A DNA stretch of 64,000 nucleotides from the NCBI RefSeq assembly GCF_030345705.1, contig NZ_JAUASW010000001.1, positions 248,001 to 312,000 of the forward strand. The letters are read 5' to 3'. The notes beneath the pieces were generated by a model. That model was not told the DNA's origin, searched no databases, and saw only the letters and a list, made by a program, of their open reading frames with translations. Of this stretch, positions 15,798-24,822 are shown in pieces. Made by a program: the position numbers and the translations under genes. Position 1 is the first letter of the stretch. Every line of letters begins with the position of its first letter. The stretch comes from Pelomonas sp. SE-A7. Its GTDB lineage: Bacteria > Pseudomonadota > Gammaproteobacteria > Burkholderiales > Burkholderiaceae_C.

Positions 15798-16739
15798 TCA
15801 GCCGATCCTGCCGAGCAGCAGGTACTCCATGAGTGCCTTTTGCACGTGCATGCGATTCTCTGCCTCGTCCCAGACCACGGACTGGGGGCCGTCGATCACG
15901 TCGGCCGAGACCTCTTCGCCGCGATGGGCCGGCAGGCAGTGCATGAATAGCGCGTCGGGCTTGGCCACGGCCATCATCTCGGCGTCAACGCACCAGTCGG
16001 CGAACGCGGCGCGGCGGGCCTCGTTCTCGGCCTCGTAGCCCATGCTGGTCCAGACATCGGTCGTCACCAGGTCGGCGCTGCGGCAGGCATCCATCGGGTC
16101 CTTGAAGACCTTGTAGCAGGACGAATCCTTGATGCCGGCCACGGCCGGGTCGACCTCGTAGCCGCTGGGCGTGCTGACGTGGATAGTGAAGCCCAGGATC
16201 TCGGCCGCCTGCAGCCAGGTGTTGGCCATGTTGTTGCCGTCGCCGACCCAGGCGACCACCCGGCCCTTGAGGCAGTCCATATCAATCGCGCCTCGGCGGT
16301 CCATGCCGCGCGCTTCAATGAAGGTGAACAGGTCGGCCAGGATCTGGCAGGGGTGGTACTCGTTGGTCAGGCCATTGATGACCGGCACGCGCGAATGGGC
16401 CGCAAAGCGCTCGAGCTTGGTCTGCTCATAGGTGCGGATCATCACAATGTCGACCATGCGGCTGATCACGCGGGCGCTGTCTTCGATGGGCTCGGCGCGG
16501 CCCAGCTGGCTGTCGCCGGTCGTCAGGTGCACGACCGAGCCGCCCATCTGGTACATGCCGGCCTCGAAGCTCACGCGGGTGCGGGTGCTGGCCTTCTCGA
16601 AGATCATGGCCAGCGTTCGATCCTGCAGCGGCTGGTACTTCTCGTAGTTCTTGAAGCGCCGCTTGATGATGGCGGCGCGCTCGAACAGGTGGCCGTATTC
16701 CTCGGCCCGCAGGTCCTTGAACTGCAGGTAGTGGCGCAT
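15798..16739 (-). CDS. argF: Ornithine carbamoyltransferase
   Basis: Makes citrulline from ornithine and carbamoyl phosphate in arginine biosynthesis. 313 residues with the carbamoyl-phosphate motif STRTR (51-55), HPCQ (129-132) and FMHCLP near the C-terminus. I start at the ATG at 16739, with GGGGGA 7-8 bp before it, rather than the ATG at 16760 that overlaps the argD stop; the chosen N-terminus (MRHYLQFKDL) matches the usual betaproteobacterial form. It follows argD on the same strand. Confidence 0.95.
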   Translation of the reverse strand: MRHYLQFKDLRAEEYGHLFERAAIIKRRFKNYEKYQPLQDRTLAMIFEKASTRTRVSFEAGMYQMGGSVVHLTTGDSQLGRAEPIEDSARVISRMVDIVMIRTYEQTKLERFAAHSRVPVINGLTNEYHPCQILADLFTFIEARGMDRRGAIDMDCLKGRVVAWVGDGNNMANTWLQAAEILGFTIHVSTPSGYEVDPAVAGIKDSSCYKVFKDPMDACRSADLVTTDVWTSMGYEAENEARRAAFADWCVDAEMMAVAKPDALFMHCLPAHRGEEVSADVIDGPQSVVWDEAENRMHVQKALMEYLLLGRIG

Positions 16740-16756
16740 CAGGCTGTCCCCCGGCT

Positions 16757-17962
16757 TCATGCCTTGGGCTGGGCCAGGAAGGCCTTGATCAGCGGAACCA
16801 GGATGGCAGCGATCTGGGCGGCCTCGTCGCTCGTCAGGATCAGGGCAGGAACCAGGCGAATGACCTTGTCGGCCGTGACGCTGATCATCAGGCCGGCTTC
16901 GGCCGCCTGGGCGAGCAGGGCACCGGCCGGACGGTCGAGCTCGATGCCCAGCATCAGGCCCTGGCCGCGCACTTCGACCACGCCTTCGACGCCAGCGAGG
17001 CCGGCCTTCAGCGCCGCCATCAGCTCACCGCCAACCTTGGCGGCGCTCTCCAGCAGCTTGTCTTCTTCCATGATCTTCAAGGTCTCGACGCCCGCGCGCA
17101 TGGCCAGCGGGTTGCCGCCGAAGGTCGTTCCATGGTTGCCCGGCTGCATCACATGGGCCGCACGCGGCCCGCAGACCACCGCGCCCACCGGCACGCCCGA
17201 GCCCAGGCCCTTTGCCAGCGGCATCACGTCAGGAACGATGCCCGCCCATTGGTGGGCGAACCACTTGCCGGTGCGACCGATGCCGCACTGCACTTCGTCC
17301 AGCATCAGCAGGATGTCGTGCTGGTCGCAGACACGGCGCAGGCCCTGCAGGAATTCGATGCGGGCGGGGTTGACGCCGCCTTCGCCCTGAATGGTTTCCA
17401 GGAAGATGGCCGTCACGTTGGGATGCTCGACCAGGGCCTTCTCGACGGCGGCGATGTCGTTCAGCGGCACGCGCACGAAGCCTTGCACCAGCGGGCCAAA
17501 GCCGGCGTGGATCTTGGGATTTGCGGTGGCCGACAGGGTGGCGATGGAGCGGCCGTGGAAGGCCTTCTCGAAGACGATGACCTCGGGGTTCGCATTGCCA
17601 CGGTCATGGCCGTACTTGCGCGCGATCTTCAGTGCGGCCTCGTTGGCTTCCAGCCCGGAGTTGCAGAAGAAGACATTGCTCATGCCCGAGATCTGCACCA
17701 GCTTGGCGGCGAGCTGTTCTTGCAGCGGCACCAGGTAGTAGTTGCTGGTGTGGATCAGCTTGGCGACCTGTTCTTGAAGCGCCGGCACCAGGCGCGGATG
17801 GCCGTGGCCCAGGGTGTTGACGGCGATGCCGCCCAGGCCGTCCAGGTATCGTCGGCCGTTCGTGTCCCAGACCCAGCAGCCTTGGCCATGCGACAGCGCA
17901 ATGGGCAGGCGGCCGTAGGTCTGCATCACATGCGGCTCGGCGGACGGGACGGGGGCGTTCAT
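16757..17962 (-). CDS. argD: Acetylornithine aminotransferase
   Basis: PLP-dependent class III aminotransferase of 401 residues, which converts N-acetylglutamate semialdehyde to N-acetylornithine. Signatures include FFCNSGLEANEAALK, a PLP-binding DEVQCGIGRTG, and the Schiff-base lysine in PLAKGLGSGVP. It is the first gene of an argD-argF unit. The divergent DUF3579 gene begins 226 bp away, so promoters for both lie in that gap; I saw no clear ArgR box. Confidence 0.95.
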   Translation of the reverse strand: MNAPVPSAEPHVMQTYGRLPIALSHGQGCWVWDTNGRRYLDGLGGIAVNTLGHGHPRLVPALQEQVAKLIHTSNYYLVPLQEQLAAKLVQISGMSNVFFCNSGLEANEAALKIARKYGHDRGNANPEVIVFEKAFHGRSIATLSATANPKIHAGFGPLVQGFVRVPLNDIAAVEKALVEHPNVTAIFLETIQGEGGVNPARIEFLQGLRRVCDQHDILLMLDEVQCGIGRTGKWFAHQWAGIVPDVMPLAKGLGSGVPVGAVVCGPRAAHVMQPGNHGTTFGGNPLAMRAGVETLKIMEEDKLLESAAKVGGELMAALKAGLAGVEGVVEVRGQGLMLGIELDRPAGALLAQAAEAGLMISVTADKVIRLVPALILTSDEAAQIAAILVPLIKAFLAQPKA

Positions 17963-18187
17963 CGACTCTCCAGTGCAAGGAAAACAAGGCAGTAGGGGCG
18001 TGCGAACCTGGGGACCCAGGTCGGCCGACGATTCTAAGGGTCGCCCCCTGGAGGCGCCCTTGGTCGTGCGCTATGTCAATCGAGCGGCATGACTTTGTTG
18101 TGCGCTTGCTGCGCCGCAACAAGGCACAATAGCGGCTTTGCCTCGCGAGCCTGACGCTCCGAGGTGCAAGTTCCCGCCACCGAGCCC

Positions 18188-18523
18188 ATGAGTCTGCCGC
18201 CCAAACCGCGCGAAGTGTTCATCCAGGGAATCACCCTGGAAGGGCGTACCTTCCGGCCCAGCGACTGGGCCGAGCGGCTGGCAGGCGCGATGTCTTGTTT
18301 CCGCCCTGGCGGCGCAAAGGGCGGCATCGGCGCTTATATTGGCTACTCGCCCTATTGCGTGCCTCGCGTGATCAATGGCATCAAGTGCGTGATCGTCAAT
18401 GAGGAACTCAAGGCCATCGAACCGATGGCCTGGGATTTCGTCATGAACTTTGCGCGGGACAACCAATTGCAGGTTGCCGAGGCCTGCCTGCTGCCGGAAG
18501 GCACTGGCGACAAGTCGAGCTGA
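18188..18523 (+). CDS. DUF3579 family protein
   Basis: 111 residues, cytoplasmic, with no signal or membrane segment. The body (FIQGITLEGRTFRPSDWAER, YIGYSPYCVPRVINGIKCVI) matches the DUF3579 family, which in Burkholderiales commonly lies divergently beside argD/argF. I use the ATG at 18188; an in-frame GTG at 18164 would add 8 residues. The function is unknown. The synteny hints at a link to arginine or nitrogen metabolism, which is inference. Confidence 0.8.
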   Translation: MSLPPKPREVFIQGITLEGRTFRPSDWAERLAGAMSCFRPGGAKGGIGAYIGYSPYCVPRVINGIKCVIVNEELKAIEPMAWDFVMNFARDNQLQVAEACLLPEGTGDKSS

Positions 18524-18607
18524 GGCTGTCACCTAGGGTTTGGCCGAAGCCACAACTGAGTGGGTTGGCAGCCTGTTCGCGCGAGGGTATGCGCTAACCT
18601 TGCGGCA

Positions 18608-19369
18608 ATGCTGCCCTTTGCCGACCAACACCAAGCCATCGATGCAGGGATGCCGTCCGTGACCTGGGTCCTGCTCCGCGGATTGACGCGCACGGGTGGC
18701 AGTTGGGGCGACTTCCCCAACGTCTTTGTCAAAGAGATGGCGCGCTTGCAGCCAGGTGCGCGCGTGCTTGTCCTGGACCTGCCCGGACATGGTGCCTTGC
18801 GTCGGCAGACCAGCCCTTCCAGTATCGCGGCCCTGGTTGACGCCTGCCGCGCCGAACTGAAGCGTCTGGGGGTGATATCACCGGTGCACTTGCTGGCAAT
18901 GTCGCTGGGTGTGCTGGTCGTCAGCGACTGGGTCGCTCGGTACCCGGAAGAGGTTGGGGCGGCCGTCTTGGTCAATGCCAGATTGCGACCGTTCACGCCA
19001 ATGCTTCGGCGCTTGAAGCCGCTGGAGTTCCTGCAGTTGCTGGGCTTGGGGCCATCGACGCCCGAGGTTCGCTTGTCCGCGCCGCCACCGAATCGGCGCC
19101 CCAGGATTGGGTTTGGCACGACCTGCCGTCAGTTGCTCGCTGCCGCCACCTTCAAAGCCAGCCATGCCAAGCCCCAGGCACCGATGTTGCTGCTTTGCAG
19201 CCTGGGCGATGGCATGGTCGATTGGCGTTGTTCCCAGACACTAAGCAGGACTTGGGGAGTGCCGCTTCGCATGCATACGGCAGCCGGACATGAACTGCCG
19301 CTGGACGACGCCCCCTGGGTCGCCAATGCGGTGTCGGAATGGATATCGCAGCGCATCCTGCATGGGTGA
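18608..19369 (+). CDS. Alpha/beta hydrolase
   Basis: About 253 residues. The alpha/beta-hydrolase fold is indicated by VLDLPGHG after strand 4, a nucleophile elbow LAMSLGV (Ser in A-M-S-L-G, with Ala where Gly is usual), a later Asp in SLGDGMVDW and a His in TAAGHELPLDD. I start at the ATG at 18608; in-frame alternatives lie at 18560 and 18650. The substrate is unknown. It resembles small esterases and BioH-like enzymes in organisation. A terminator at 19399-19427 lies between it and the convergent rpsT. Confidence 0.7.
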   Translation: MLPFADQHQAIDAGMPSVTWVLLRGLTRTGGSWGDFPNVFVKEMARLQPGARVLVLDLPGHGALRRQTSPSSIAALVDACRAELKRLGVISPVHLLAMSLGVLVVSDWVARYPEEVGAAVLVNARLRPFTPMLRRLKPLEFLQLLGLGPSTPEVRLSAPPPNRRPRIGFGTTCRQLLAAATFKASHAKPQAPMLLLCSLGDGMVDWRCSQTLSRTWGVPLRMHTAAGHELPLDDAPWVANAVSEWISQRILHG

Positions 19370-19398
19370 GGCCTGCATGAACTTGGTGACCCAAAATA

Positions 19399-19427
19399 CA
19401 AAAAGCCCGCTTGCGCGGGCTTTTTGA
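19399..19427. terminator. Bidirectional intrinsic terminator between the hydrolase gene and rpsT
   Basis: AAAAAGCCCGC and GCGGGCTTTTT form a GC-rich stem with an A-run on one side and a T-run on the other, so it can terminate both the plus-strand hydrolase transcript and the minus-strand rpsT transcript. Confidence 0.9.
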
Positions 19428-19450
19428 TTGCACCAGAGCTGGATTGGTTA

Positions 19451-19747
19451 TTAGGCGGCCAGCGCCTTGATCTTGGCGGACAGGCGGCTCTTGTGACGAG
19501 CGGCCTTGTTCTTGTGGAAGATGCCCTTGTCGGCGACCGAGTCGATGACAGCTTGGGCGGTCTTGAACAGTTCGGCGGCCTTGGGCTTGTCGCCAGCGAC
19601 CACGGCCTTTTGCACGTTCTTGATGACCGTGCGGAATTTGGAGCGCAGAGCCGTGTTGGCGGCGTTCAGCTTGACGTCCTGGCGAGCGCGCTTGCGGCCC
19701 GATGCCAGACGGACGGTTTTCTTCTTAGCTTTGGAAGAGGTTGCCAT
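19451..19747 (-). CDS. rpsT: 30S ribosomal protein S20
   Basis: 98 residues, the normal length for S20, a helical basic protein that binds 16S rRNA. The sequence (MATSSKAKKKTVRLASGRKR, and an FHKNKAARHKSRLSAKIKAL tail) is characteristic. It is a single-gene unit with its own extended -10 promoter about 35 bp upstream and the terminator at 19399-19427. It sits beside murJ in divergent orientation, as is common in Burkholderiales. Confidence 0.97.
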   Translation of the reverse strand: MATSSKAKKKTVRLASGRKRARQDVKLNAANTALRSKFRTVIKNVQKAVVAGDKPKAAELFKTAQAVIDSVADKGIFHKNKAARHKSRLSAKIKALAA

Positions 19748-19781
19748 GCTGTGAATCTACCCAGTTGGTGCAAAGACGGCG

Positions 19782-19790
19782 AGTATAGCA
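19782..19790 (-). promoter_or_regulatory. Extended -10 promoter of rpsT
   Basis: On the minus strand the sequence reads TGCTATACT: a TGn extension (19788-19790) and a near-consensus -10 TATACT (19782-19787), 34 bp before the rpsT ATG. No clear -35 box is seen, as is usual for extended -10 promoters. Confidence 0.6.
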
Positions 19791-19879
19791 CTTTTATGAT
19801 TCGATGGTAAGAGCGCCGGGCCAGACCTGGCACTGCGCTGATAATGCGGCGCCTTTCACCCGCGTCGACCCACGTCCCG

Positions 19880-21442
19880 ATGAATCTGCTGCGCGTCGCC
19901 TCGACCGTCTCCGTCCTGACCCTGGCATCGCGAATCACCGGCCTGCTGCGCGAGAGTCTGGTCGCCGCCTTCTTCGGAGCCTCGGCACTGACCGATGCTT
20001 TCCAGGTCGCTTTCCGGATTCCCAATCTGCTGCGACGCCTGTTCGCCGAGGGTGCTTTCTCGCAAGCCTTCGTACCTGTGCTGGCAGCAACGCGAGCCAA
20101 GGAGGGCGATGAAGCGACTCGGGAACTGATCGATGCCGTCGCTACGGTGCTGGTCTGGGCGTTGCTGCTGACCTGCATTCTCGGCGTCGTCGGTGCCCCA
20201 GTGCTTGTGTGGATGCTGGGCGCCGGCCTGACCGAGCCGGGCCGCGAAGCCTCTATCGTGATGACCCGCTGGATGTTCCCCTACATAGGCTGCATGTCCT
20301 TGGTAGCGCTGTCGGCTGGCATCCTGAATACCTGGCGGCGGTTCATGGTGCCGGCGGCAACACCGGTGCTGCTAAACATCTCCGTGATCGGTGCGGCCTG
20401 GCTGTTGGTGCCAAGGCTGCAGACGTGGGGCTACCAGCCCATTTATGCCCTCGCCATAGGCGTCATGCTGGGGGGGATGTTGCAGCTGGCCGTCCAGTGG
20501 CCGGCATTGCGGCGACTCGGCGTGCTGCCGCGCATTGGCTGGCGGCCTTCCAGCGTGGCGGCAGCCTGGCGCCAGAGCGGTGTCCGGCAGGTGCTGGCAC
20601 AGATGGCCCCTGCCTTGCTGGGCGTCTCGGTGGCCCAACTGTCGCTGATGATCAACACGCAGATTTCGACCTTCATTGGCGAAGGCGTGGCCACCTGGGT
20701 CAGCCTGGCTGATCGCTTGATGGAATTCCCCATCGCTTTGCTGGGCGTGGCACTGGGCGTGGTGCTGACGCCTCAGTTGTCGGCGGCCCAGGCCAAGGGG
20801 GAAGGGCAAGGCTATTCCGACCTGCTTGACTGGGGCCTGCGCCTTGTGTTGCTGTTCGGCCTGCCCTGCGCCGTGGCCCTGCTCGTGTTCCCTGAACCCA
20901 TGGTGGCTGTGCTTTACCACTACAAGAAGTTCAAGGCGCTGGACGTGGAAAACACGGCGCGCGCGGTCATGGGCTACGGGGCGGGGTTGATGGGGCTGGT
21001 GGCCATCAAGGTGCTGGCACCGGGCTACTACGCCAAGCAGGACACGCGCACGCCGGTGAAGATCGCCGTCGGTGTGCTGGTCCTGACCCAGTTGCTCAAT
21101 GCCGTCTTCGTGCCCAAGCTGGGCGCGGCGGGCCTGACCTTGTCCATAGGCATGGGCGCGATGCTCAACGCCGGTCTGCTGCTGTGGGGCTTGCGCCGTC
21201 GAGGCAGCTACAAGCCGCTGCCCGGCTGGATGCTGTTTTCCTTCCGCGTGCTGATGGCCAGTGCGGCCATGGGTGGCTTGCAATACCTGCTGGCCACGCG
21301 CATCGACTGGCTGGCCCTGGGACAGAGCGGCGTGCTGCGGGCCCTGGCAATGGCCGGCAGCCTGACGGCTTCGGCCTTGCTCTATTTCGCGGTGCTGCTG
21401 CTGAGCGGCCTGAAGCTGCGCCAATTTGTGCGGCGCGGCTGA
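19880..21442 (+). CDS. murJ: Lipid II flippase MurJ
   Basis: 520 residues with about 14 membrane segments and the MVF/MurJ signatures SRITGLLRESLVAAFFG and DAFQVAFRIPNLLRRLFAEG. It flips lipid II across the inner membrane for peptidoglycan synthesis. I use the ATG at 19880 (MNLLRVAST), the conserved family N-terminus; 12 in-frame codons upstream from 19844 are probably leader. A SirB1-family gene follows 19 bp downstream, an arrangement seen in related genomes. Confidence 0.95.
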   Translation: MNLLRVASTVSVLTLASRITGLLRESLVAAFFGASALTDAFQVAFRIPNLLRRLFAEGAFSQAFVPVLAATRAKEGDEATRELIDAVATVLVWALLLTCILGVVGAPVLVWMLGAGLTEPGREASIVMTRWMFPYIGCMSLVALSAGILNTWRRFMVPAATPVLLNISVIGAAWLLVPRLQTWGYQPIYALAIGVMLGGMLQLAVQWPALRRLGVLPRIGWRPSSVAAAWRQSGVRQVLAQMAPALLGVSVAQLSLMINTQISTFIGEGVATWVSLADRLMEFPIALLGVALGVVLTPQLSAAQAKGEGQGYSDLLDWGLRLVLLFGLPCAVALLVFPEPMVAVLYHYKKFKALDVENTARAVMGYGAGLMGLVAIKVLAPGYYAKQDTRTPVKIAVGVLVLTQLLNAVFVPKLGAAGLTLSIGMGAMLNAGLLLWGLRRRGSYKPLPGWMLFSFRVLMASAAMGGLQYLLATRIDWLALGQSGVLRALAMAGSLTASALLYFAVLLLSGLKLRQFVRRG

Positions 21443-21461
21443 TCCTCTCTACACTCGGGCC

Positions 21462-22331
21462 ATGACTTCGTCGCTGCGTCTGCATGCGCCCTCGGCTCTG
21501 GAGTATTTCGCCAGCCTGGTGGCCGATGACGCGAGCATCAATCTGCTGGAGGCGGCCATCGCCATCGGCCAGGACGAATTCCCCCAGCTCGACGTGCAGG
21601 CCGTCCAGGCCGAGATCGACACCCTGGCCCGCCGGCTCTTGCAGCGTCTGCCGGCCGATGCGCCCAGTGCTCACCGCCTGCGTGCCCTGAATCGTTATTT
21701 CCACACCGAGCTGGGCTTTGCCGGCAACGTGAACAACTACTACGAGGCCGGCAACAGCTACGTCCACCATGTGCTGGCGACGCGCCGCGGTATTCCCATC
21801 ACGCTGGCCGTGATCTATCTGGAACTGGCCAGTCAAGTCGGGCTGCAGGCGCGAGGCGTGGCGTTTCCGGGGCATTTCCTGGTCAAGCTGCACCTGTCGC
21901 AGGGCGAGGTGATGCTGGACCCGTTCAGCGGCCGTTCGCTGTCGCGCAACGAACTGGACGAGGCCCTGCAGCCCTACCGCCAGAGCGCCGGCCTGGCCGG
22001 CGATGTGGAGCTACCCCTTGAGCTGTTCCTGCAGCCGGCATCGCCCCGTCAAGTGCTGGCGAGGATGCTGCGGAATCTGAAGGAAATCCATCGTGCCCAG
22101 AGCGACTGGGACCGTTTGCTGCCGGTGCAGCAGCGTCTGGTGCTGCTGTTGCCGGACGAGCTGACCGAGCGCCGCGACAGGTCCCTGGTGCTAGAAGCGC
22201 TGGGTCACTGGAGTGCTGCGGCTGCCGACCTCGAGTTCTATCTGGACCGGGCAGAGCAGGCGCCAGACCGCGCCGAACAACGCCAGCGCCTCGACGCCCT
22301 GCGGCGCCGCGACGGCCCGGCTCTGCATTGA
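21462..22331 (+). CDS. SirB1-family transglutaminase-like/TPR protein
   Basis: 289 residues. The transglutaminase-like core (Transglut_core2/SirB1 type) covers about 30-180, with conserved RGIPITLAVIYLELA and GVAFPGHFLVK; the usual catalytic Cys of true transglutaminases is not apparent. The C-terminal third (about 195-280) is helical and TPR-like (RMLRNLKEIHRAQSDWDRLL, EALGHWSAAAADLEFYL). It is cytoplasmic, with no signal. The biochemical role is unknown. It lies 19 bp after murJ. Confidence 0.82.
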   Translation: MTSSLRLHAPSALEYFASLVADDASINLLEAAIAIGQDEFPQLDVQAVQAEIDTLARRLLQRLPADAPSAHRLRALNRYFHTELGFAGNVNNYYEAGNSYVHHVLATRRGIPITLAVIYLELASQVGLQARGVAFPGHFLVKLHLSQGEVMLDPFSGRSLSRNELDEALQPYRQSAGLAGDVELPLELFLQPASPRQVLARMLRNLKEIHRAQSDWDRLLPVQQRLVLLLPDELTERRDRSLVLEALGHWSAAAADLEFYLDRAEQAPDRAEQRQRLDALRRRDGPALH

Positions 22332-22386
22332 GCCCCGCACATAGAATCGGCGCCGACTTTCCTCTCGGGCGCCAGCCCCTCCCTGA

Positions 22387-23448
22387 ATGAAACTCAGCCA
22401 TCGCCAACGCCTGACCCTGGCCTGGATAGGCCTGGCCCTGGTCGGCCTGGCGCTGATCTGGCTGCTCAAGCCGGTGCTCGCCCCGTTCATCGCGGCGGCC
22501 GTCCTGGCCTACGCGCTGCAGCCGCTGGTCGAAAGGCTGACCCGCCGCCGCGTGCCGCGCGTGTTGGCCGTGGCACTGGTCGAGGTAGGGGCGGTGCTGG
22601 TGCTGCTGGCTATTGCGCTGCTGATCGTGCCCATCCTGAGCAAGGAGCTGCCGCTGCTGCGCGAGCAGATCCCCGTGCTTGCCCAGCAAGCCAATACCCA
22701 TCTCGCGCCCTGGCTCAAGCAGTTCGGCATCCAGGTTTCGCTCGACGTGCCCAGCATCAAGGCCTTCGTGCTGAAGTATCTGGACGCCAATCTGGAAGAC
22801 TGGCTGGGCACGGCGCTGAGCTCGGCCCGCATCGGCGGCAGCCTGCTGCTGACTCTGGTGGGCAATCTGGTGCTGCTGCCGGTGGTGGTGTTCTATGTGC
22901 TGAACGACTGGCCCCAACTGGTCGAACGGGCCTGGAGCCTGGTGCCACCGCGCTTTCGCGAGCCGGTCGGCGGCTTTCTGTCCGAATGCGACCAGATGCT
23001 GGGCCAGTACCTGCGCGGCCAGCTGATGGTGATGGCGGCACTGGCGGTCTTCTACAGCGTGGGTCTGGCGCTGGCTGGGTTCGACCTGGCCCTGCCGATT
23101 GGCGTGTTCACCGGCCTGGCCGTCTTCATTCCCTACCTGGGCTTCGGCCTGGGCCTGCTGCTGGCCCTGCTGGCCGGCGTGCTGCAGTTCGCCAGCCTGT
23201 ACGGCGTGCTGGCCGTGGCCGTGGTCTTTGGCCTGGGGCAACTGGTCGAGGGCTTTTTCCTGACACCGCGACTGGTCGGCGAGCGCATAGGCCTGTCGCC
23301 GCTGATGGTGATCTTTGCGCTGCTGGCCTTTGGCCATTTGTTCGGCTTCGTCGGCGTGCTGATAGCGTTGCCGCTGAGTGCCCTGGGGGTCGTGGCCTGG
23401 CGCCGCACCCGCAATGCCTATCTGGACAGTCCGCTGTACCAGGGCTGA
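22387..23448 (+). CDS. AI-2E family transporter (PerM/YdiK type)
   Basis: 353 residues with a hydrophobic N-terminus, a longer soluble stretch (about 95-150) and a C-terminal set of membrane helices including AVFIPYLGFGLGLLLALLAG and the LVGERIGLSPLMVIFALLAFG segment typical of the AI-2E exporter/UPF0118 family. Named members export autoinducer-2 or act as ion antiporters; the substrate here is unknown. It directly precedes hda (16 bp before the first TTG), as in many Burkholderiales. Confidence 0.87.
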   Translation: MKLSHRQRLTLAWIGLALVGLALIWLLKPVLAPFIAAAVLAYALQPLVERLTRRRVPRVLAVALVEVGAVLVLLAIALLIVPILSKELPLLREQIPVLAQQANTHLAPWLKQFGIQVSLDVPSIKAFVLKYLDANLEDWLGTALSSARIGGSLLLTLVGNLVLLPVVVFYVLNDWPQLVERAWSLVPPRFREPVGGFLSECDQMLGQYLRGQLMVMAALAVFYSVGLALAGFDLALPIGVFTGLAVFIPYLGFGLGLLLALLAGVLQFASLYGVLAVAVVFGLGQLVEGFFLTPRLVGERIGLSPLMVIFALLAFGHLFGFVGVLIALPLSALGVVAWRRTRNAYLDSPLYQG

Positions 23449-23467
23449 TGAGTGAGTTCTTGTCTTG

Positions 23468-24157
23468 TTGAAGCAGATTCCGCTGGCCATCGCGCCTGAT
23501 CCCGAGTTCACCTTCGATAACTTCGTGCCCGGTGCCAACTCCGGCCTGCTGGCTCAGCTGCGCCAGCTGGCTGTGGGGGCGCCGCCGGTCTTCCTCTGGG
23601 GCCCGCCGGGCAGCGGCAAGACCCATTGCCTGCGTGCCCTGGCCCAGGCCTGGCAGACCGCGGGCGCCCAGGTCGGCTGGTACGACGCCGACACCATCCT
23701 GCCATGGGACCTGCCGGCTCAACCTTCGCTGCTGCTGCTCGACGACTGCGACCGCTTCGATGCCGGCCAGCAGCATGCGGCCTTCACCTTGTTCGTCGAG
23801 GCGGCCACCCAGGGCCTGGCCGTGGTCGCTGCCGGTTCGGCGCCACCGGTGGACCTGGAACTGCGCGAGGACCTGCGGACCCGGCTCGGCTGGGGTCCGA
23901 CCTTTGCGCTGCAGCCGCTGTCGGAGGCCGAAACCCGTTCCGCCCTGCGCCGGGAGGCTGACCGCCGTGGCATCTTCCTGGGCGACGAGGTGATGGACTA
24001 CCTGCTGACCCGCTTCGCCCGCGATCTCAAGCACCTGATGAAGTTGCTAGATCGGCTGGACGAGTTCGCCCTGGCCCACAAGCGGGCCGTGACCGTGCCC
24101 CTGCTGCGCCAGATGCTGGCCGACGAGAGCCCTCAAGATTCCACACCCGCCCCATGA
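23468..24157 (+). CDS. hda: DnaA regulatory inactivator Hda
   Basis: 229-residue AAA+ protein with Walker A GPPGSGKTH, Walker B LLLLDDCDRF and a C-terminal lid (LTRFARDLKHLMKLLDRLDE). It resembles DnaA domain III without the DNA-binding domain, so it should bind the beta clamp and stimulate DnaA-ATP hydrolysis after initiation. Its start codon is TTG (23468, giving MKQIPLAI, a normal Hda N-terminus; another TTG is at 23465), and no ATG is near. It overlaps the next gene by ATGA. Confidence 0.9.
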   Translation: MKQIPLAIAPDPEFTFDNFVPGANSGLLAQLRQLAVGAPPVFLWGPPGSGKTHCLRALAQAWQTAGAQVGWYDADTILPWDLPAQPSLLLLDDCDRFDAGQQHAAFTLFVEAATQGLAVVAAGSAPPVDLELREDLRTRLGWGPTFALQPLSEAETRSALRREADRRGIFLGDEVMDYLLTRFARDLKHLMKLLDRLDEFALAHKRAVTVPLLRQMLADESPQDSTPAP

Positions 24158-24822
24158 ACCTGACCCTGTTCGACCTCGACGGCACCCTGATCCCGCAGGA
24201 TTCCGACCATGCCTTCGGCGAGTTCATGGTCCGCATAGGCTGGGCCGACGGCGCCGCCTGGGCGGCCCGCAATGACGAGTTCTACGCCCAGTACCAGCGG
24301 GGCGAGCTGGATGTCGATGCCTATATCGAATTCGCCACCTCGGTCTGGCGTTCGCGGGAGCCGGCCGAGGCCGAGGCCGCCCGGGTCCGCTTCATGGCCG
24401 AGGTGATGGCGCCGCTGATGCGCGACAATGCGCGCGCCCTGGTGCGCCAGCATCAAGACGCAGGGGACCTGGTGGCCGTAGTCACCGCGACCAACGAGTT
24501 CGTCACGGCGCCCATCGCGGCGGCCTTCGGTGTCGAACACCTGATCGCGGTGCGGCTGCAGCGCGATGCGGCCGGCCGCTATACCGGCCACATCGACGGT
24601 GTGCCTTCGTTCCAGGCCGGCAAGATCAGCCGGGTGCGTGATTGGCTGGCAGAGCAGGGCAAGTCCTGGCAGGACTTCGAGCGGATCAGCTTCTATAGCG
24701 ATTCGACCAATGACCTGCCGCTGCTGGAACAAGTCAGCCACCCGGTGGCGACCAACCCGACGCCGGCGCTGGAGGCGGTTGCCCGCGAGCGCGGTTGGCC
24801 CATTCTGAAACTCTTCGCATGA
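24154..24822 (+). CDS. HAD-superfamily hydrolase, subfamily IB
   Basis: 222 residues. HAD motif I is FDLDGTLI (7-14), motif II the Thr in VVTATNEF, and motif III/IV FYSDSTNDLPLLE. The helical cap after motif I and the overall plan match the SerB-like IB group of small-molecule phosphatases. It is cytoplasmic and the substrate is unknown. It overlaps hda upstream and pcnB downstream by ATGA junctions, indicating translational coupling in an hda-HAD-pcnB-folK operon. Confidence 0.88.
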   Translation: MNLTLFDLDGTLIPQDSDHAFGEFMVRIGWADGAAWAARNDEFYAQYQRGELDVDAYIEFATSVWRSREPAEAEAARVRFMAEVMAPLMRDNARALVRQHQDAGDLVAVVTATNEFVTAPIAAAFGVEHLIAVRLQRDAAGRYTGHIDGVPSFQAGKISRVRDWLAEQGKSWQDFERISFYSDSTNDLPLLEQVSHPVATNPTPALEAVARERGWPILKLFA